A program made the translations under genes and the position numbers. Of a stretch of 64,000 bases of DNA, positions 7,586 through 16,959 are shown one piece after another. The notes beneath the pieces were generated by a model. That model worked only from the letters and a program-made list of their open reading frames with translations, was not told the origin of the DNA and did not search any database. The stretch is taken from the NCBI GenBank assembly GCA_947374865.1, contig CANCDR010000006.1, positions 1-64,000 on the forward strand, read 5' to 3'. Each line of letters starts with the position of its first letter. The stretch's first letter is position 1. Origin of the DNA: Oxalobacteraceae bacterium (GTDB lineage Bacteria; Pseudomonadota; Gammaproteobacteria; Burkholderiales; Burkholderiaceae_D).

Positions 7586-9736
7586 ATGCAAGATAACTAC
7601 CTCCATTCCAGCATCCAGTGCCTAACCGCCATCGCCCAGCATCACGGCCTGCAAGTCAACCCCGAACGCCTGATCCAGGACTACGCACTCACCGCTGCAG
7701 AACCGCCATCCAGCCTGCTGCTCACCATCGCGCTCGAAATCGGCCTCAAAGCGCGCTTTGATCGACTTACATGGGATGCGATCATGGACCAGGGTGGCGT
7801 GTTCCCAATCCTGGCTCGCAAAACCGATGGCAGCAGTGTAATCGTCGTCGGTGCGCGCGCAGCGGCAGATGGTGCGCCAGACCGGCTCGCTATTCTTGAT
7901 CCACTGGCCGACATGGCGAACATCACCTTAGTCGAGCAAGCCCAGTTCACTCGCCAATGGGCTGGCGAAGTGATGTTCTTAAAACGTAGCCATGCTTTAA
8001 CTGACCCAAACCAGCCCTTTGGTCTGCGCTGGTTTATTCCTGAAATTCTCAAGCAAAAAGCCGCCTTTCGTGACATCGCCATCGCTGCAGTGGCGTTACA
8101 TTTTTTGGCGCTGAGCTCACCGATTTTCTTTCAGCTGGTGATCGATAAGGTATTGGTGCATCAGAGCGTGACTACGCTGTGGGTACTTGGCGGCGGCATC
8201 GTGATCGCCCAGCTTTTTGACGCAGCTTTTGGTTTCTTCCGCCAATACTTGACGCTGGTGGCGACCAACAAAATCGATATGCGATTAACGCGGCGCGTGT
8301 TTTCGCATCTGCTTTCTTTGCCGATTGATTATTTCGAAACCTCCACCGCCGGCATCGTCACGCAGCACGTCAGGCAGCTTGAAAAGATTCGTAACTTCCT
8401 CACCGGCCGAATGTTTTTTTCTGCGCTGGACATGACAGCGCTGTTCCTGTTTTTACCGATTCTGTTTTTCTATTCGCCCAAGCTGGCCATGATTACGCTG
8501 TTGTTCACGGTGCTCATCGGTGCTGTGGTCGCGGCTATGGTGCCGACTTATCAGCGTCGTTTAAATGCGCTGTATTCAGCCGAAGGCCAGCGTCAAGGCA
8601 TGCTGGTCGAAACCATCCATGGCATGCGCACTGTTAAAGCGCTGGCGATCGAGCCGACCCAGCGTCGCCTATGGGATCAACGCTCCGCAGAAGCGATCAC
8701 GATGCACTTTCGCGTTGCACGCATTTCGATATCGGGTAACGCCATCACTGACTTCCTCGGCAAACTGCTGCCGGTCGTCCTCATCGTGGTAGGCGCGCAG
8801 GACGTGTTTGATCAAACAATGACGGTCGGTGCCCTAATCGCCTTCCAAATGCTCTCTGGACGCGTTGTGGCCCCTCTGCTAGCCATCGTCGGCCTCGTCA
8901 ATGAATACCAAGAAACTGTCTTGTCAGTAAAAATGCTCGGCCAAGTCATGAACCGCGCACCAGAAGGTCGGGTCGGAGCAGGCGGCTTGCGGCCAAAGCT
9001 CGACGGTGCGATCACCTTTGACGAAGTCACCTTCCGCTACCCAGGTGCCAGTGCCGCCGCTTTAGATCGCGCCAGCTTCACCATCCCGGCAGGCAAAGTG
9101 ATCGGCATCGTTGGCCGAAGCGGGTCAGGCAAAACCACCCTCACCAAGCTCATCCAAGGCCTCTACAACGTCCAAGAAGGCATCGTCCGCTTCGATAGTG
9201 TCGATGCGCGCGAAATCGATTTGTCTTACCTGCGTCGTCAGGTCGGCATTGTGATGCAAGAGAATTTTCTGTTCCGCGGCACCGTGCGACAAAACATCGC
9301 CGCCACCAAACCTGATGCCTCGTTCGAAGAAATCGTCGCCTCCGCAGAAGCCTCCGGCGCGGCAGAATTTATCGAGCGTCTGCCGCAAGGCTACGATACG
9401 CTCCTGGAAGAAAACGGCGCCAATTTATCCGGCGGCCAAAAGCAGCGCCTGTCGATTGCACGCTCGCTGTTAGCTAAGCCGACCATCCTCATCCTCGACG
9501 AAGCCGCCAGTGCGCTCGACCCGGAAAGCGAAGCCATCTTCATTCGAAATCTATCAAGAATCGCGGTCGGTCGCACCGTCGTGATGATCTCCCACCGACT
9601 CTCCACGCTCGTCAATGCGCATGCCATCATGGTGATGGATCAGGGCCGCTTGATGGACAGTGGCCGCCATGACGAATTGCTTGCACGTTGTTTAACTTAT
9701 CAACAATTATGGAACCAACAAACAAGCCACATTTAA
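7586..9736 (+). CDS. Type I secretion ABC transporter/permease with C39-like domain
   Basis: A 716-residue inner-membrane exporter of the HlyB/RtxB/LapB type. Order: N-terminal C39-like domain (about 1-130), six-helix transmembrane domain (about 150-420), ATPase (about 470-710). Visible motifs are Walker A (GRSGSGKTT), signature (LSGGQKQR), Walker B (TILILDEAASALD) and the H-loop (ISHRLSTL). The catalytic cysteine of true C39 peptidases is replaced (around Ser8), so the domain should bind but not cleave the substrate, as in HlyB. That agrees with an RTX/adhesin-type substrate lacking a double-glycine leader. It overlaps the adaptor gene by 28 bases. The neighbouring repeat protein is the obvious cargo. 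Confidence 0.92.
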   Translation: MQDNYLHSSIQCLTAIAQHHGLQVNPERLIQDYALTAAEPPSSLLLTIALEIGLKARFDRLTWDAIMDQGGVFPILARKTDGSSVIVVGARAAADGAPDRLAILDPLADMANITLVEQAQFTRQWAGEVMFLKRSHALTDPNQPFGLRWFIPEILKQKAAFRDIAIAAVALHFLALSSPIFFQLVIDKVLVHQSVTTLWVLGGGIVIAQLFDAAFGFFRQYLTLVATNKIDMRLTRRVFSHLLSLPIDYFETSTAGIVTQHVRQLEKIRNFLTGRMFFSALDMTALFLFLPILFFYSPKLAMITLLFTVLIGAVVAAMVPTYQRRLNALYSAEGQRQGMLVETIHGMRTVKALAIEPTQRRLWDQRSAEAITMHFRVARISISGNAITDFLGKLLPVVLIVVGAQDVFDQTMTVGALIAFQMLSGRVVAPLLAIVGLVNEYQETVLSVKMLGQVMNRAPEGRVGAGGLRPKLDGAITFDEVTFRYPGASAAALDRASFTIPAGKVIGIVGRSGSGKTTLTKLIQGLYNVQEGIVRFDSVDAREIDLSYLRRQVGIVMQENFLFRGTVRQNIAATKPDASFEEIVASAEASGAAEFIERLPQGYDTLLEENGANLSGGQKQRLSIARSLLAKPTILILDEAASALDPESEAIFIRNLSRIAVGRTVVMISHRLSTLVNAHAIMVMDQGRLMDSGRHDELLARCLTYQQLWNQQTSHI

Positions 9737-11169
9737 GTCGTGCGGTCGAGCGCAATTTGCGCGGCGCCGGCGACAAAGAGAAGGGCGACTTGAGTCGTCT
9801 GGCGAAGCTGCGCGCGGTGTTCGGACTGGGTGATCAGCAAAGCACCAAGGACGGCAAAACCGTCATCGACTTTTTGCCCGATGCGGATGAAATCGAACGC
9901 AGCCCACTACCTCCTTTAGCGCGCATCACTGTGCATACGCTGGTGGTGGCACTGATTAGTTTCATACTGTGGGCTAGCTTCTCGCATGTAGACCGGGTCG
10001 TGATTGCCCATGGCCGCTTAGTCACGCCGGTGCCAAACATCGTCGTGCAGCCGCTAGAAACCTCGATCGTACAAAAGATCCATGTACGGGTAGGGCAGGT
10101 CGTCAAAAAAGGCGACATCTTAGCCACCCTCGACCCCACCTTTACCAATGCCGATCAATCCCAGCTACGCACCCGTTTGCGCAGCCTCGATACCCAATCC
10201 CGATCGCTAGAACAGGAAATCGCCGGTGCCGCCCCCAAAGGCAAAGCCGCCAGTGACGCCGACAGTCGCCTGCAAGCTAATCTGTCGACTGAGCGCCAAG
10301 CTAATTACAAGGCCCAGCTAGCTAAGATGAGTGAAAACGTCGAGCGTCTCTTAGCCGGCCTAGAAACCAATCGCCGCGATCAAGCCATCCTCACCACGCG
10401 GGTCAAATCCTTGATGGAAATCGAATCCATGCAAGAAAAGCTAGTCGCCCAACAGTACGGCTCGCGCATGGCATTTTTAGGTGCGCAAGAAAAGCGATTA
10501 GAAGTCGAGCGCGAACTGCAGCAAGTTCGCAATAAAGAAAATGAACTCAAACGCGAACTAGCCGCCAGTGAAGCAGAAAAATCCGCCTTCACCAAAGGGT
10601 GGCGCCAAAAGATGATGGAAGACCTGCTCGCCACCTCGCGGGACCGGGATTCGGTGAATGAACAGTTACAGAAGGCTGATAAACGTTTTAAATTGATCTC
10701 GTTGGTCGCACCAGCCGATGCGGTGATTCTGGATATTGCCAAGCTATCGGAAGGCTCCATCGTACGGGAAGCGGAAGCCTTCTTCACTCTAGTGCCCCTA
10801 GCAGCGTCTTTGGAAGCAGAAGTTCAGATTGATTCGATTGACGTAGGCTACATTAAGCCTGGTGATGCGGTGCATATCAAGCTGGATGCCTTTCCTTTTC
10901 AGATGCACGGCACGCTGGATGCCAAGGTACGTACCATTAGTGAGGATGCCTTCCGGCGGGATGCGGCAGCACCTGGGGCGGGCTTGGATGCTTATTACCT
11001 GAGCCGTATCGGTTATGGTGACGCCAAGCTACGCAGAATGAACGCCCAATCGCGTCTGCTGCCGGGGATGACGGTGACGGCGGAGATTGTGGTGGGAACT
11101 AGGTCGGTGATGTCGTATTTGTTGTGGCCCTTGACTAAGGCGATGGATGAGTCGATTCGGGAGCCATGA
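9709..11169 (+). CDS. Type I secretion periplasmic adaptor (HlyD family)
   Basis: A 486-residue membrane-fusion protein linking the ABC exporter to an outer-membrane TolC-type channel. A cytoplasmic N-terminus of about 70 residues precedes a single membrane helix (VVALISFILWASF). Next comes a biotinyl-lipoyl-like half (PNIVVQPLETSIVQKI, VKKGDILATLDPT), a long alpha-helical coiled-coil hairpin (about 140-330) and the returning barrel (LVAPADAVILDIAKLSEGSI). The ATG at 9709 lies inside the transporter gene's 3' end. A TTG at 9688 is an alternative. No outer-membrane partner is encoded in the window, so a TolC from elsewhere must serve. Confidence 0.9.
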   Translation: MEPTNKPHLSRAVERNLRGAGDKEKGDLSRLAKLRAVFGLGDQQSTKDGKTVIDFLPDADEIERSPLPPLARITVHTLVVALISFILWASFSHVDRVVIAHGRLVTPVPNIVVQPLETSIVQKIHVRVGQVVKKGDILATLDPTFTNADQSQLRTRLRSLDTQSRSLEQEIAGAAPKGKAASDADSRLQANLSTERQANYKAQLAKMSENVERLLAGLETNRRDQAILTTRVKSLMEIESMQEKLVAQQYGSRMAFLGAQEKRLEVERELQQVRNKENELKRELAASEAEKSAFTKGWRQKMMEDLLATSRDRDSVNEQLQKADKRFKLISLVAPADAVILDIAKLSEGSIVREAEAFFTLVPLAASLEAEVQIDSIDVGYIKPGDAVHIKLDAFPFQMHGTLDAKVRTISEDAFRRDAAAPGAGLDAYYLSRIGYGDAKLRRMNAQSRLLPGMTVTAEIVVGTRSVMSYLLWPLTKAMDESIREP

Positions 11170-11550
11170 TTTTTTATAAGCTTGCAATGTTTAGTCATAA
11201 CGTGAATAGAGTCGATCATTCGAATTAATTCATTTTTATTGTCTTACTTAAGCAAATGTTTTTTGCTAAATGACTTATTATTTATATAATATTTGATGGT
11301 GTTCATTTTTTAGACTAAGGCAAATAGCCTTGAAAATATTCTTTATTGCAGAGTTGATGTTAATTTTATAAAATTTCTCGTAAAAATTTTTTAATTCAAA
11401 AAATATTAAATTGAACGCTTTTTATGAGGACGTAACTTCAAAGCTTGTAGGTATATTGAATATCTTTCAACTGTAATATGGACTACATGCTAATTTTGCG
11501 GTCAACCTCGCGCCTCGTGCGCCCCAGTAAGCCTCAATTAAAGGATTATC
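11170..11550. other. AT-rich spacer before the glycan island
   Basis: This 380-base stretch is strikingly AT-rich and contains no convincing gene. It holds a candidate sigma-70 promoter (11263-11290). The drop in GC marks the left edge of the glycan island. Confidence 0.6.
11263..11290 (+). promoter_or_regulatory. Candidate sigma-70 promoter for the plus-strand glycan operon
   Basis: TTGCTA (11263-11268), 16 bases, perfect TATAAT (11285-11290). It would give a leader of about 250 nt before the GTG at 11551. In such AT-rich sequence a chance match is possible. Confidence 0.4.
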
Positions 11551-12237
11551 GTGCTCCAGATCGAAGATATTAAACAGACCGCTATTAACGATATAGCCAA
11601 CGTAGATGTATTGCGTCTGATGGTGCCGCATAAGGCTCATATTGTCGAAGTTGGCTCAAGCAGTGGTGCATTGGCTAAGGCTTACCTAGCAAACAGTCCA
11701 TCCACTCGCTACACAGGTATCGAAATCGTCGAGGAATATGCGGAATCGTCGAGATATAACTGTACCGATGTCATATTCGGTAATGTCGAGCATATCGACG
11801 ACATTAAATTTGCTGAGCTGGGCACAGCTCAAACCTGGGTATTTGCTGATGCGCTAGAACACTTGTATGACCCATGGAAACTACTCAAGAGGATCCGTGT
11901 CAATGCTAATGGACCGGTCGAAATTATTGCCTGTATCCCAAATGCTCAAAACTGGGGTATCCAGTCGATCCTTAATAACGGGACTTTTCTTTACCAGGAT
12001 TCTGGTCTGCTTGATCGCACCCATATACGCTGGTTCACACGCATCTCCATACTGCACCTGTTTCAGTCCTGCGGGTATCAGGTGGTAGAGATGAGTGTCC
12101 GGAAATTTCACGATCCGACAGACCAGATGAAAGATGCGATAAGGGCGATGGCAAACGCGGTTGGTGCTGACCCTGAAATGGCGGTGATTGATTCCATCCC
12201 TTTCCAGTATGTATTGCGCGCAGTTGCCGTTGAGTGA
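11551..12237 (+). CDS. Class I SAM-dependent methyltransferase
   Basis: 228 residues starting at GTG with an AAAGGA ribosome site. The SAM-binding motif I is VEVGSSSGALAKAYL, followed by an acidic motif II region (TGIEIVEEYAE) and a post-motif ADALEHLYDP, the usual Methyltransf_11/23 layout. The substrate is not readable from sequence; position at the head of a sugar-modification operon suggests O- or N-methylation of a sugar or glycan. It ends 13 bases before the next gene. Confidence 0.75.
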   Translation: MLQIEDIKQTAINDIANVDVLRLMVPHKAHIVEVGSSSGALAKAYLANSPSTRYTGIEIVEEYAESSRYNCTDVIFGNVEHIDDIKFAELGTAQTWVFADALEHLYDPWKLLKRIRVNANGPVEIIACIPNAQNWGIQSILNNGTFLYQDSGLLDRTHIRWFTRISILHLFQSCGYQVVEMSVRKFHDPTDQMKDAIRAMANAVGADPEMAVIDSIPFQYVLRAVAVE

Positions 12238-12250
12238 GTGTGCTGCTGAT

Positions 12251-13048
12251 ATGAAAGCAATCAACCTATACCACATCGCTTATAACGAAACCACAAAGGA
12301 TTCGGTGCGTCCCGGTTTTCATCTTCTTGATAACTTGTCTGGACAACGCAATGACTGGCGCGAGTACTGGCCAATCCGCCGCTTCTTGCTTAACGAGATA
12401 ATGGATGAGGAAAGCTACTATGGATTTTTCTCGCCTCGATTTGAGGAAAAAACAGGGCTAAGTCATGCCAGCGTGTGCGCCTTCGTCAAGGCGCACCAGG
12501 ATGACTATGACGTCTACGCCTTCAGCCCACAGGTTGATATGGGAGCCTTCTTCCTCAATTTATTTGAACAGGAAGAGTTATTTCAGCCTGGTTTCAGTCA
12601 GGCCTGCTCGACTTTTTTTGAAGCCATCGGACAGCCAATTGACCTTTCTAAGTTAGTGATGGATTCACGCCACATCATTTTCAGTAACTACTTTATTGCT
12701 CGTCCAGCCTTCTGGCGCGCTTGGCTAGGCCTCAATGAACAGCTTTTTGACTTCTGCGAAGGGCAGGAGTCTTTAGTTAAGTACAATATGACTGAGCCCA
12801 CAGCCTACCCAGGTGGGGTTCAGCGGAAGGTATTTCTTATGGAGCGCATTGCGTCCTTAATTCTAGCCACCAAATCGGAATGGAAGTGCAAGACTTTTAA
12901 TCCTTTTGTGCTAGCATGGTCAGCTAGTCGGTTGAACCAGTTCCGCCAAGAGGCCGTGCTCAATGATGCTCTGAAAATGGCAATTCGAGAACAGGGATAC
13001 CCAGAATACTTTGCTGCCTATGCAGCCCTCCGCGATAAACTCCGCTAA
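12251..13048 (+). CDS. Uncharacterised protein of sugar-modification loci
   Basis: 265 residues from the ATG at 12251. I do not recognise a named family. There is no signal peptide or membrane helix, so it is a soluble cytoplasmic protein. Conspicuous conserved-looking segments are WREYWPIRRFLLNE, YYGFFSPRFEEKTGL and YDVYAFSPQVDMG, aromatic-rich and reminiscent of uncharacterised proteins found beside glycosyltransferases. The tight spacing (14 bases after the methyltransferase, 18 before the next gene) places it in the same operon. A glycosyltransferase-related role is a guess from context only. Confidence 0.5.
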   Translation: MKAINLYHIAYNETTKDSVRPGFHLLDNLSGQRNDWREYWPIRRFLLNEIMDEESYYGFFSPRFEEKTGLSHASVCAFVKAHQDDYDVYAFSPQVDMGAFFLNLFEQEELFQPGFSQACSTFFEAIGQPIDLSKLVMDSRHIIFSNYFIARPAFWRAWLGLNEQLFDFCEGQESLVKYNMTEPTAYPGGVQRKVFLMERIASLILATKSEWKCKTFNPFVLAWSASRLNQFRQEAVLNDALKMAIREQGYPEYFAAYAALRDKLR

Positions 13049-13066
13049 CATGGTTCTAATTTGAAC

Positions 13067-14671
13067 ATGCCTTCCATATTCCTAGTAAATCGCTTCGATT
13101 ACCAATTTGCAAAGTCGACGCTAGGTGAGCAAATTCTCAAGACAGAGTTCATCACTAATTCTGCTGATGTGGTTAATGTGCTTGTGACCGAGCGTATGCC
13201 GAATATTGTCTTCGTGGACAATATTGACATGCGGCCGGACGGTCTTTCACGCTGTCATTATGAAGCTGATCGCATTGCTCGTACATTCGACTCTAACTTG
13301 TCAGAGCTACGCACACGCATTTTCAATTTTCCGCAATCATCTCCGGGTTGGGACTACTTCAACACCTATTTCACCACCATTTCGTTATTGCGCTGGAAGC
13401 GTTTCGCACCACTACTTGTCGATGCTATGCCTGAACGAGAAACATTGGCTTTTTTTACGCTTGATAATACTCAGGATTTTTATTTCGATTCTTCCTTGCA
13501 GCGTCATTTCTTAACTCAAGCCATTATTGAAAAGTACAGGAACGCACAAAAATTTTCGGTTCCTCATGTGTCGCCTTACTTGCCCAATGCGATGAACTTT
13601 TCGCTCGACTTCGATCCCTCCGACTCGGCATATTCCGAAGCATTAGTCCATCTACCTACCGTCTACTACGATTATGAGTACCATCGGAAACGCCTCGCCG
13701 GTTTCCATGGTGATAAGCTGTTGGACTTAGCTAGTCCCTATTTCGATATACCGATCGCGCACAACCGAATCAATCTGCGGCTAGATAATGTTATGCCAAA
13801 GCCAGCTAGTCTAGCTGAAACAATCTATGCATCTGAAGTTCGGCGCTTGGCCACCGACCTGTATGGATTCATTTGCCCTGATGCTCCTGCCTTCTTAGCC
13901 CAAGTGGAACGACAGGTAGCACGGTCACTGTCACAAATTCGACTGTTCGACCAACTTTGCAGCGCACCCAAGTTCGCCAGTATCAGGTACCTTTATATTT
14001 GCGACTATGACGTCGCGTTATCCGGCCCCCTTACTACTTGGGCTAACCTGCGCGAAATACCAACTGAGGTACACCCTCATTCGAGCTTTTCGGTCAATCC
14101 GTTCCCAGTCATGAAACAAGGGCGAAAACATGGCTATGCGCGAGATCCTGATTCGTACACAGAACTTGGCAATGCTCGCTCCGTTTGGGCGCACCCACTG
14201 GTATTTGAAAATACGCCACAGACCTGCCCACCGCTTGTACTTTTACTGTTTAACGCACTGACCGATCCTGGTGGTGTACCAACCTGCCAATTTAAGACCA
14301 TCGCTCAATTTGCCTTGGCGGTAATTAAACTGTGTGCCTCCAAGGGTGTTCCTTGCAAACTACGTTCTAAGGCCAGTTGGGATGTCAGTGAATTGTTAGC
14401 TAATCATCTCCGGCGTGAGGGAATTCTGGATGCGGCGATAGATGAGGTGTTTGCTACAGGTGCATTGAGTGACTGGATAGCAAAGACTACAGTGTGTATC
14501 GGTATCGACCAGCCTTCTACAGCTTTGGCCCAGTTCGCCAGCAAAGGGGTTGCTTGTATCCAAGCGGCAGATCGCGAGTACTCGGAACCAGAATTACATA
14601 CGCTGCCTTCGCGAAATGTACGCTTAACTGATTACAATGGTGCACTTAATAAATTGATGGCAATCCTATAG
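13067..14671 (+). CDS. Uncharacterised large protein, possible GT-B-type glycosyltransferase
   Basis: 534 residues from the ATG at 13067 (TTG at 13061 also possible). No membrane segment or signal peptide. The C-terminal third (TTVCIGIDQPSTALAQFASK, then GVACIQAADREYSEPELH) resembles the donor-binding half of GT-B glycosyltransferases, and the middle (IRYLYICDYDVALSGPLTTW) could be the start of that Rossmann domain. No firm family assignment is possible by eye. It lies in the operon between an unknown protein and an SDR epimerase. It is one candidate for the enzyme that attaches a sugar to flagellin, since no Maf/PseE homologue is visible in the window. Confidence 0.45.
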   Translation: MPSIFLVNRFDYQFAKSTLGEQILKTEFITNSADVVNVLVTERMPNIVFVDNIDMRPDGLSRCHYEADRIARTFDSNLSELRTRIFNFPQSSPGWDYFNTYFTTISLLRWKRFAPLLVDAMPERETLAFFTLDNTQDFYFDSSLQRHFLTQAIIEKYRNAQKFSVPHVSPYLPNAMNFSLDFDPSDSAYSEALVHLPTVYYDYEYHRKRLAGFHGDKLLDLASPYFDIPIAHNRINLRLDNVMPKPASLAETIYASEVRRLATDLYGFICPDAPAFLAQVERQVARSLSQIRLFDQLCSAPKFASIRYLYICDYDVALSGPLTTWANLREIPTEVHPHSSFSVNPFPVMKQGRKHGYARDPDSYTELGNARSVWAHPLVFENTPQTCPPLVLLLFNALTDPGGVPTCQFKTIAQFALAVIKLCASKGVPCKLRSKASWDVSELLANHLRREGILDAAIDEVFATGALSDWIAKTTVCIGIDQPSTALAQFASKGVACIQAADREYSEPELHTLPSRNVRLTDYNGALNKLMAIL

Positions 14672-14765
14672 ATGGATCAGAGCGTATTTCCTCCTCCACC
14701 TCACTGCATGTGGGCAACCTAGTCAGCTTGATAATTATGAATCAGCATATACTCGGAGAAAGTCG

Positions 14766-15698
14766 TTGGATAATAATAGTTCAGATAAAGATCCATCGGT
14801 AGTCGCAGATATCAATGTGTTGCTTGTTGGTGGGTGTGGCTACATTGGCTCATATATGTATGACAAATTGAAATTGTCTGGTTTTAGCGTTAGCGTGATA
14901 GATCGTGGGTCGCGCGGCAATCCGGGCGCCATTCCGGATGTGCTTACCGCCGATTACGACAGTCTAGATGAAACCTTTCTCAGCTGCTTTGATGCAGTAC
15001 TGTGGTTCGGCGGTCATTCCAGCGTTGACCAGTCTATTAAAGACCCAAAGGGCGCGCTGTCGAATAATTGCCTAAATCTTTTCAACTTCTCCAAGAAGCT
15101 GCGCTCAGATACTAAGTTGATCTACGCATCTTCCGGCAGCCTATATTCGAACAAGGAAGCTAATACGGTTGCTTCGACTGAAGCTTCTTTGGCGTTGATA
15201 CCTTCGCAAAACCCTTATGATATTTCGAAGTTCGCATTTGATTACATCGCCCAAAATTTTCTGGAAAATTTTTATGCATTGCGCATGGGTACTCTGTCGG
15301 GATTCAGTCCTAATATCCGTGAAGAGCTAGTGTTCAACGCGATGAATTTGTCGGCCGTGCGCACCGGGCAGGTGCGCCTAAGAAATAGCGAATCAAACAG
15401 AACTATTCTATTCCTCGCTGATCTTTGGGTATTGCTGCGAAAGCTGCTGCTGACTAAGCAGAAGCCGGGTATCTTCAATGCTGGTAGCAATTCTTTTCGT
15501 ATGGGCGAACTGGCGCACGCTGTTGCGATGACCTGGGATGCTCAGGTTTTATATGAAGGTGATTCAGAAACATATTCATTCTTGCTTGACACAACTAAGA
15601 TGAAAGCCATTTGTGGCGGTGAATTGCTGGCCTCAGACTTACGGGTGCGCTGCCGTGAATTTATTAGCGACTATCGAGCCGGTAAAGGAAGAGTCTAG
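14766..15698 (+). CDS. NAD-dependent epimerase/dehydratase (extended SDR)
   Basis: 310 residues. The Rossmann glycine motif is GGCGYIGSY near residue 22-30; the catalytic YxxxK is YDISK near residue 157 with an upstream ASSGSLYS serine. This is the layout of nucleotide-sugar epimerases, dehydratases and reductases. The start is a TTG at 14766, chosen because GGAGAA lies at the right distance and no in-frame ATG precedes the fold. The stop overlaps the next gene's GTG by one base (TAGTG), implying translational coupling with the C-methyltransferase. Together they may build a branched or methylated deoxysugar. Exact substrate unknown. Confidence 0.75.
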   Translation: MDNNSSDKDPSVVADINVLLVGGCGYIGSYMYDKLKLSGFSVSVIDRGSRGNPGAIPDVLTADYDSLDETFLSCFDAVLWFGGHSSVDQSIKDPKGALSNNCLNLFNFSKKLRSDTKLIYASSGSLYSNKEANTVASTEASLALIPSQNPYDISKFAFDYIAQNFLENFYALRMGTLSGFSPNIREELVFNAMNLSAVRTGQVRLRNSESNRTILFLADLWVLLRKLLLTKQKPGIFNAGSNSFRMGELAHAVAMTWDAQVLYEGDSETYSFLLDTTKMKAICGGELLASDLRVRCREFISDYRAGKGRV

Positions 15699-16936
15699 TG
15701 GGTAGCTACTTTATCAAGCAATGCCTTTGTTGTGGCAGCAGTGATCTTCACATGGTACTTGACCTCGGTGTTCAGCCTCCAGCAAATAGCTATACGCATG
15801 GCACTGACGAAAAAGTAAGTGAATTTCCCCTAGGCTTAAATATCTGCAGTATCTGCTGGAATGCGCAGCTAAGCTATTGCGTAGACCGCAAGACAATCTT
15901 CGACGAATATGCCTACGTTAGCGGCACCTCAAAGACCCTTGGTAAGTTTTTTACCTGGTTTGCACATGCCCTTGCCAAGAGTGTGCCCACGGGAGGCCGT
16001 GTACTGGAGCTTGCTTGTAATGATGGTAGTCTGATCCGCGAAATGCAGCTTGCTGGCCTCAATTGCATTGGTGTCGATCCTGCTAGCAACATCACCAAGG
16101 AAGCACAAGAAGCAGGGTTACCTGTCATTTGCGGCTATTGGCCTCAAGCAGCGGTAGAGATTGATGGTAAGTTTGACGTCATTGTATGCATGAATGTGGT
16201 TGCACATGTGGATGACCCATTGGCCTTCTTGGCGGGTTGTCGCGACAAGCTAAAGTATGGTGGCACAGTCATAGTGCAGCCTTCTCAAGCTCGTATGTTT
16301 GAGCATGGGGAATTCGATACTATGTACCACGAACATATTTCTTTTTTTAATACGCGTTCGATGGCTGAATTGGCCTTGCGTTCAGGATTGAAATTGGTTG
16401 ATGCCTTCCTTGTCAAGATCCATGGGGACAGCCCAGTCTATCTTTTACAACATGCCGATGATACAAAATCGGTCAACTTTCGAGATCCGTTCATGTTAGG
16501 TGACTTCGCTATTATCGAAGACTTATACGCTTATGAAAAATCAGCCAAATTGTTCGACTGGGAGACCTATGAACACTTCGGTCGCACAGCACGAAAAATT
16601 GTTGATAGCGTGGTTGCGATAGTTGCCGAACAGCGCAGGCTAGGTCGTAAGATTGTGTTCGTTGGTGCGGCGGCTAAGGCTATGACTCTGGTAAATGCCT
16701 GCAACATCAAGCCCGACCTATTTATTGATGAGAACCCACTCAAGATAGGACTAAATGCGCCTGGTTCAGGTACCCGTATCGAGGCAATGGCAGCGTGCGG
16801 TAAGCTTAATAGTGAGACTTTCTTCGTCTTCTCTGCTTGGAATTTTCGATATGAATTAGCGGCCAAGGTGCGCGCAGAAGGTGTGCCAGCTGGTTCGGTG
16901 TTCTATTCGTATTTCCCATCCGCTGAGTTCTTATAA
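15698..16936 (+). CDS. Sugar C-methyltransferase (NovU/TylC3/CloU family)
   Basis: 412 residues with the three-part layout of NDP-sugar C-methyltransferases. An N-terminal zinc-binding domain has CLCCGS and CSICWN cysteine pairs (residues about 6-55). A central SAM-binding domain has LELACNDGSLIREM and MNVVAHVDDP. A C-terminal domain has KIVFVGAAAKAMTLVNA and IDENPLKIG. Such enzymes methylate a keto-sugar carbon using SAM. The GTG start overlaps the SDR stop. The typical YHEH motif of the family is present (MYHEHISFFN). This strongly implies that a C-methylated or branched sugar is made here, separate from the nonulosonate branch on the other strand. Confidence 0.85.
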   Translation: MGSYFIKQCLCCGSSDLHMVLDLGVQPPANSYTHGTDEKVSEFPLGLNICSICWNAQLSYCVDRKTIFDEYAYVSGTSKTLGKFFTWFAHALAKSVPTGGRVLELACNDGSLIREMQLAGLNCIGVDPASNITKEAQEAGLPVICGYWPQAAVEIDGKFDVIVCMNVVAHVDDPLAFLAGCRDKLKYGGTVIVQPSQARMFEHGEFDTMYHEHISFFNTRSMAELALRSGLKLVDAFLVKIHGDSPVYLLQHADDTKSVNFRDPFMLGDFAIIEDLYAYEKSAKLFDWETYEHFGRTARKIVDSVVAIVAEQRRLGRKIVFVGAAAKAMTLVNACNIKPDLFIDENPLKIGLNAPGSGTRIEAMAACGKLNSETFFVFSAWNFRYELAAKVRAEGVPAGSVFYSYFPSAEFL

Positions 16937-16959
16937 TTCCTATGATCTGAAAAGCTAAC

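Noticed and set aside
11170-11550. Small RNA gene in the AT-rich spacer
   Set aside because: Only short weak stems (for example AAGGC/GCCTT near 11315) and no terminator are seen.
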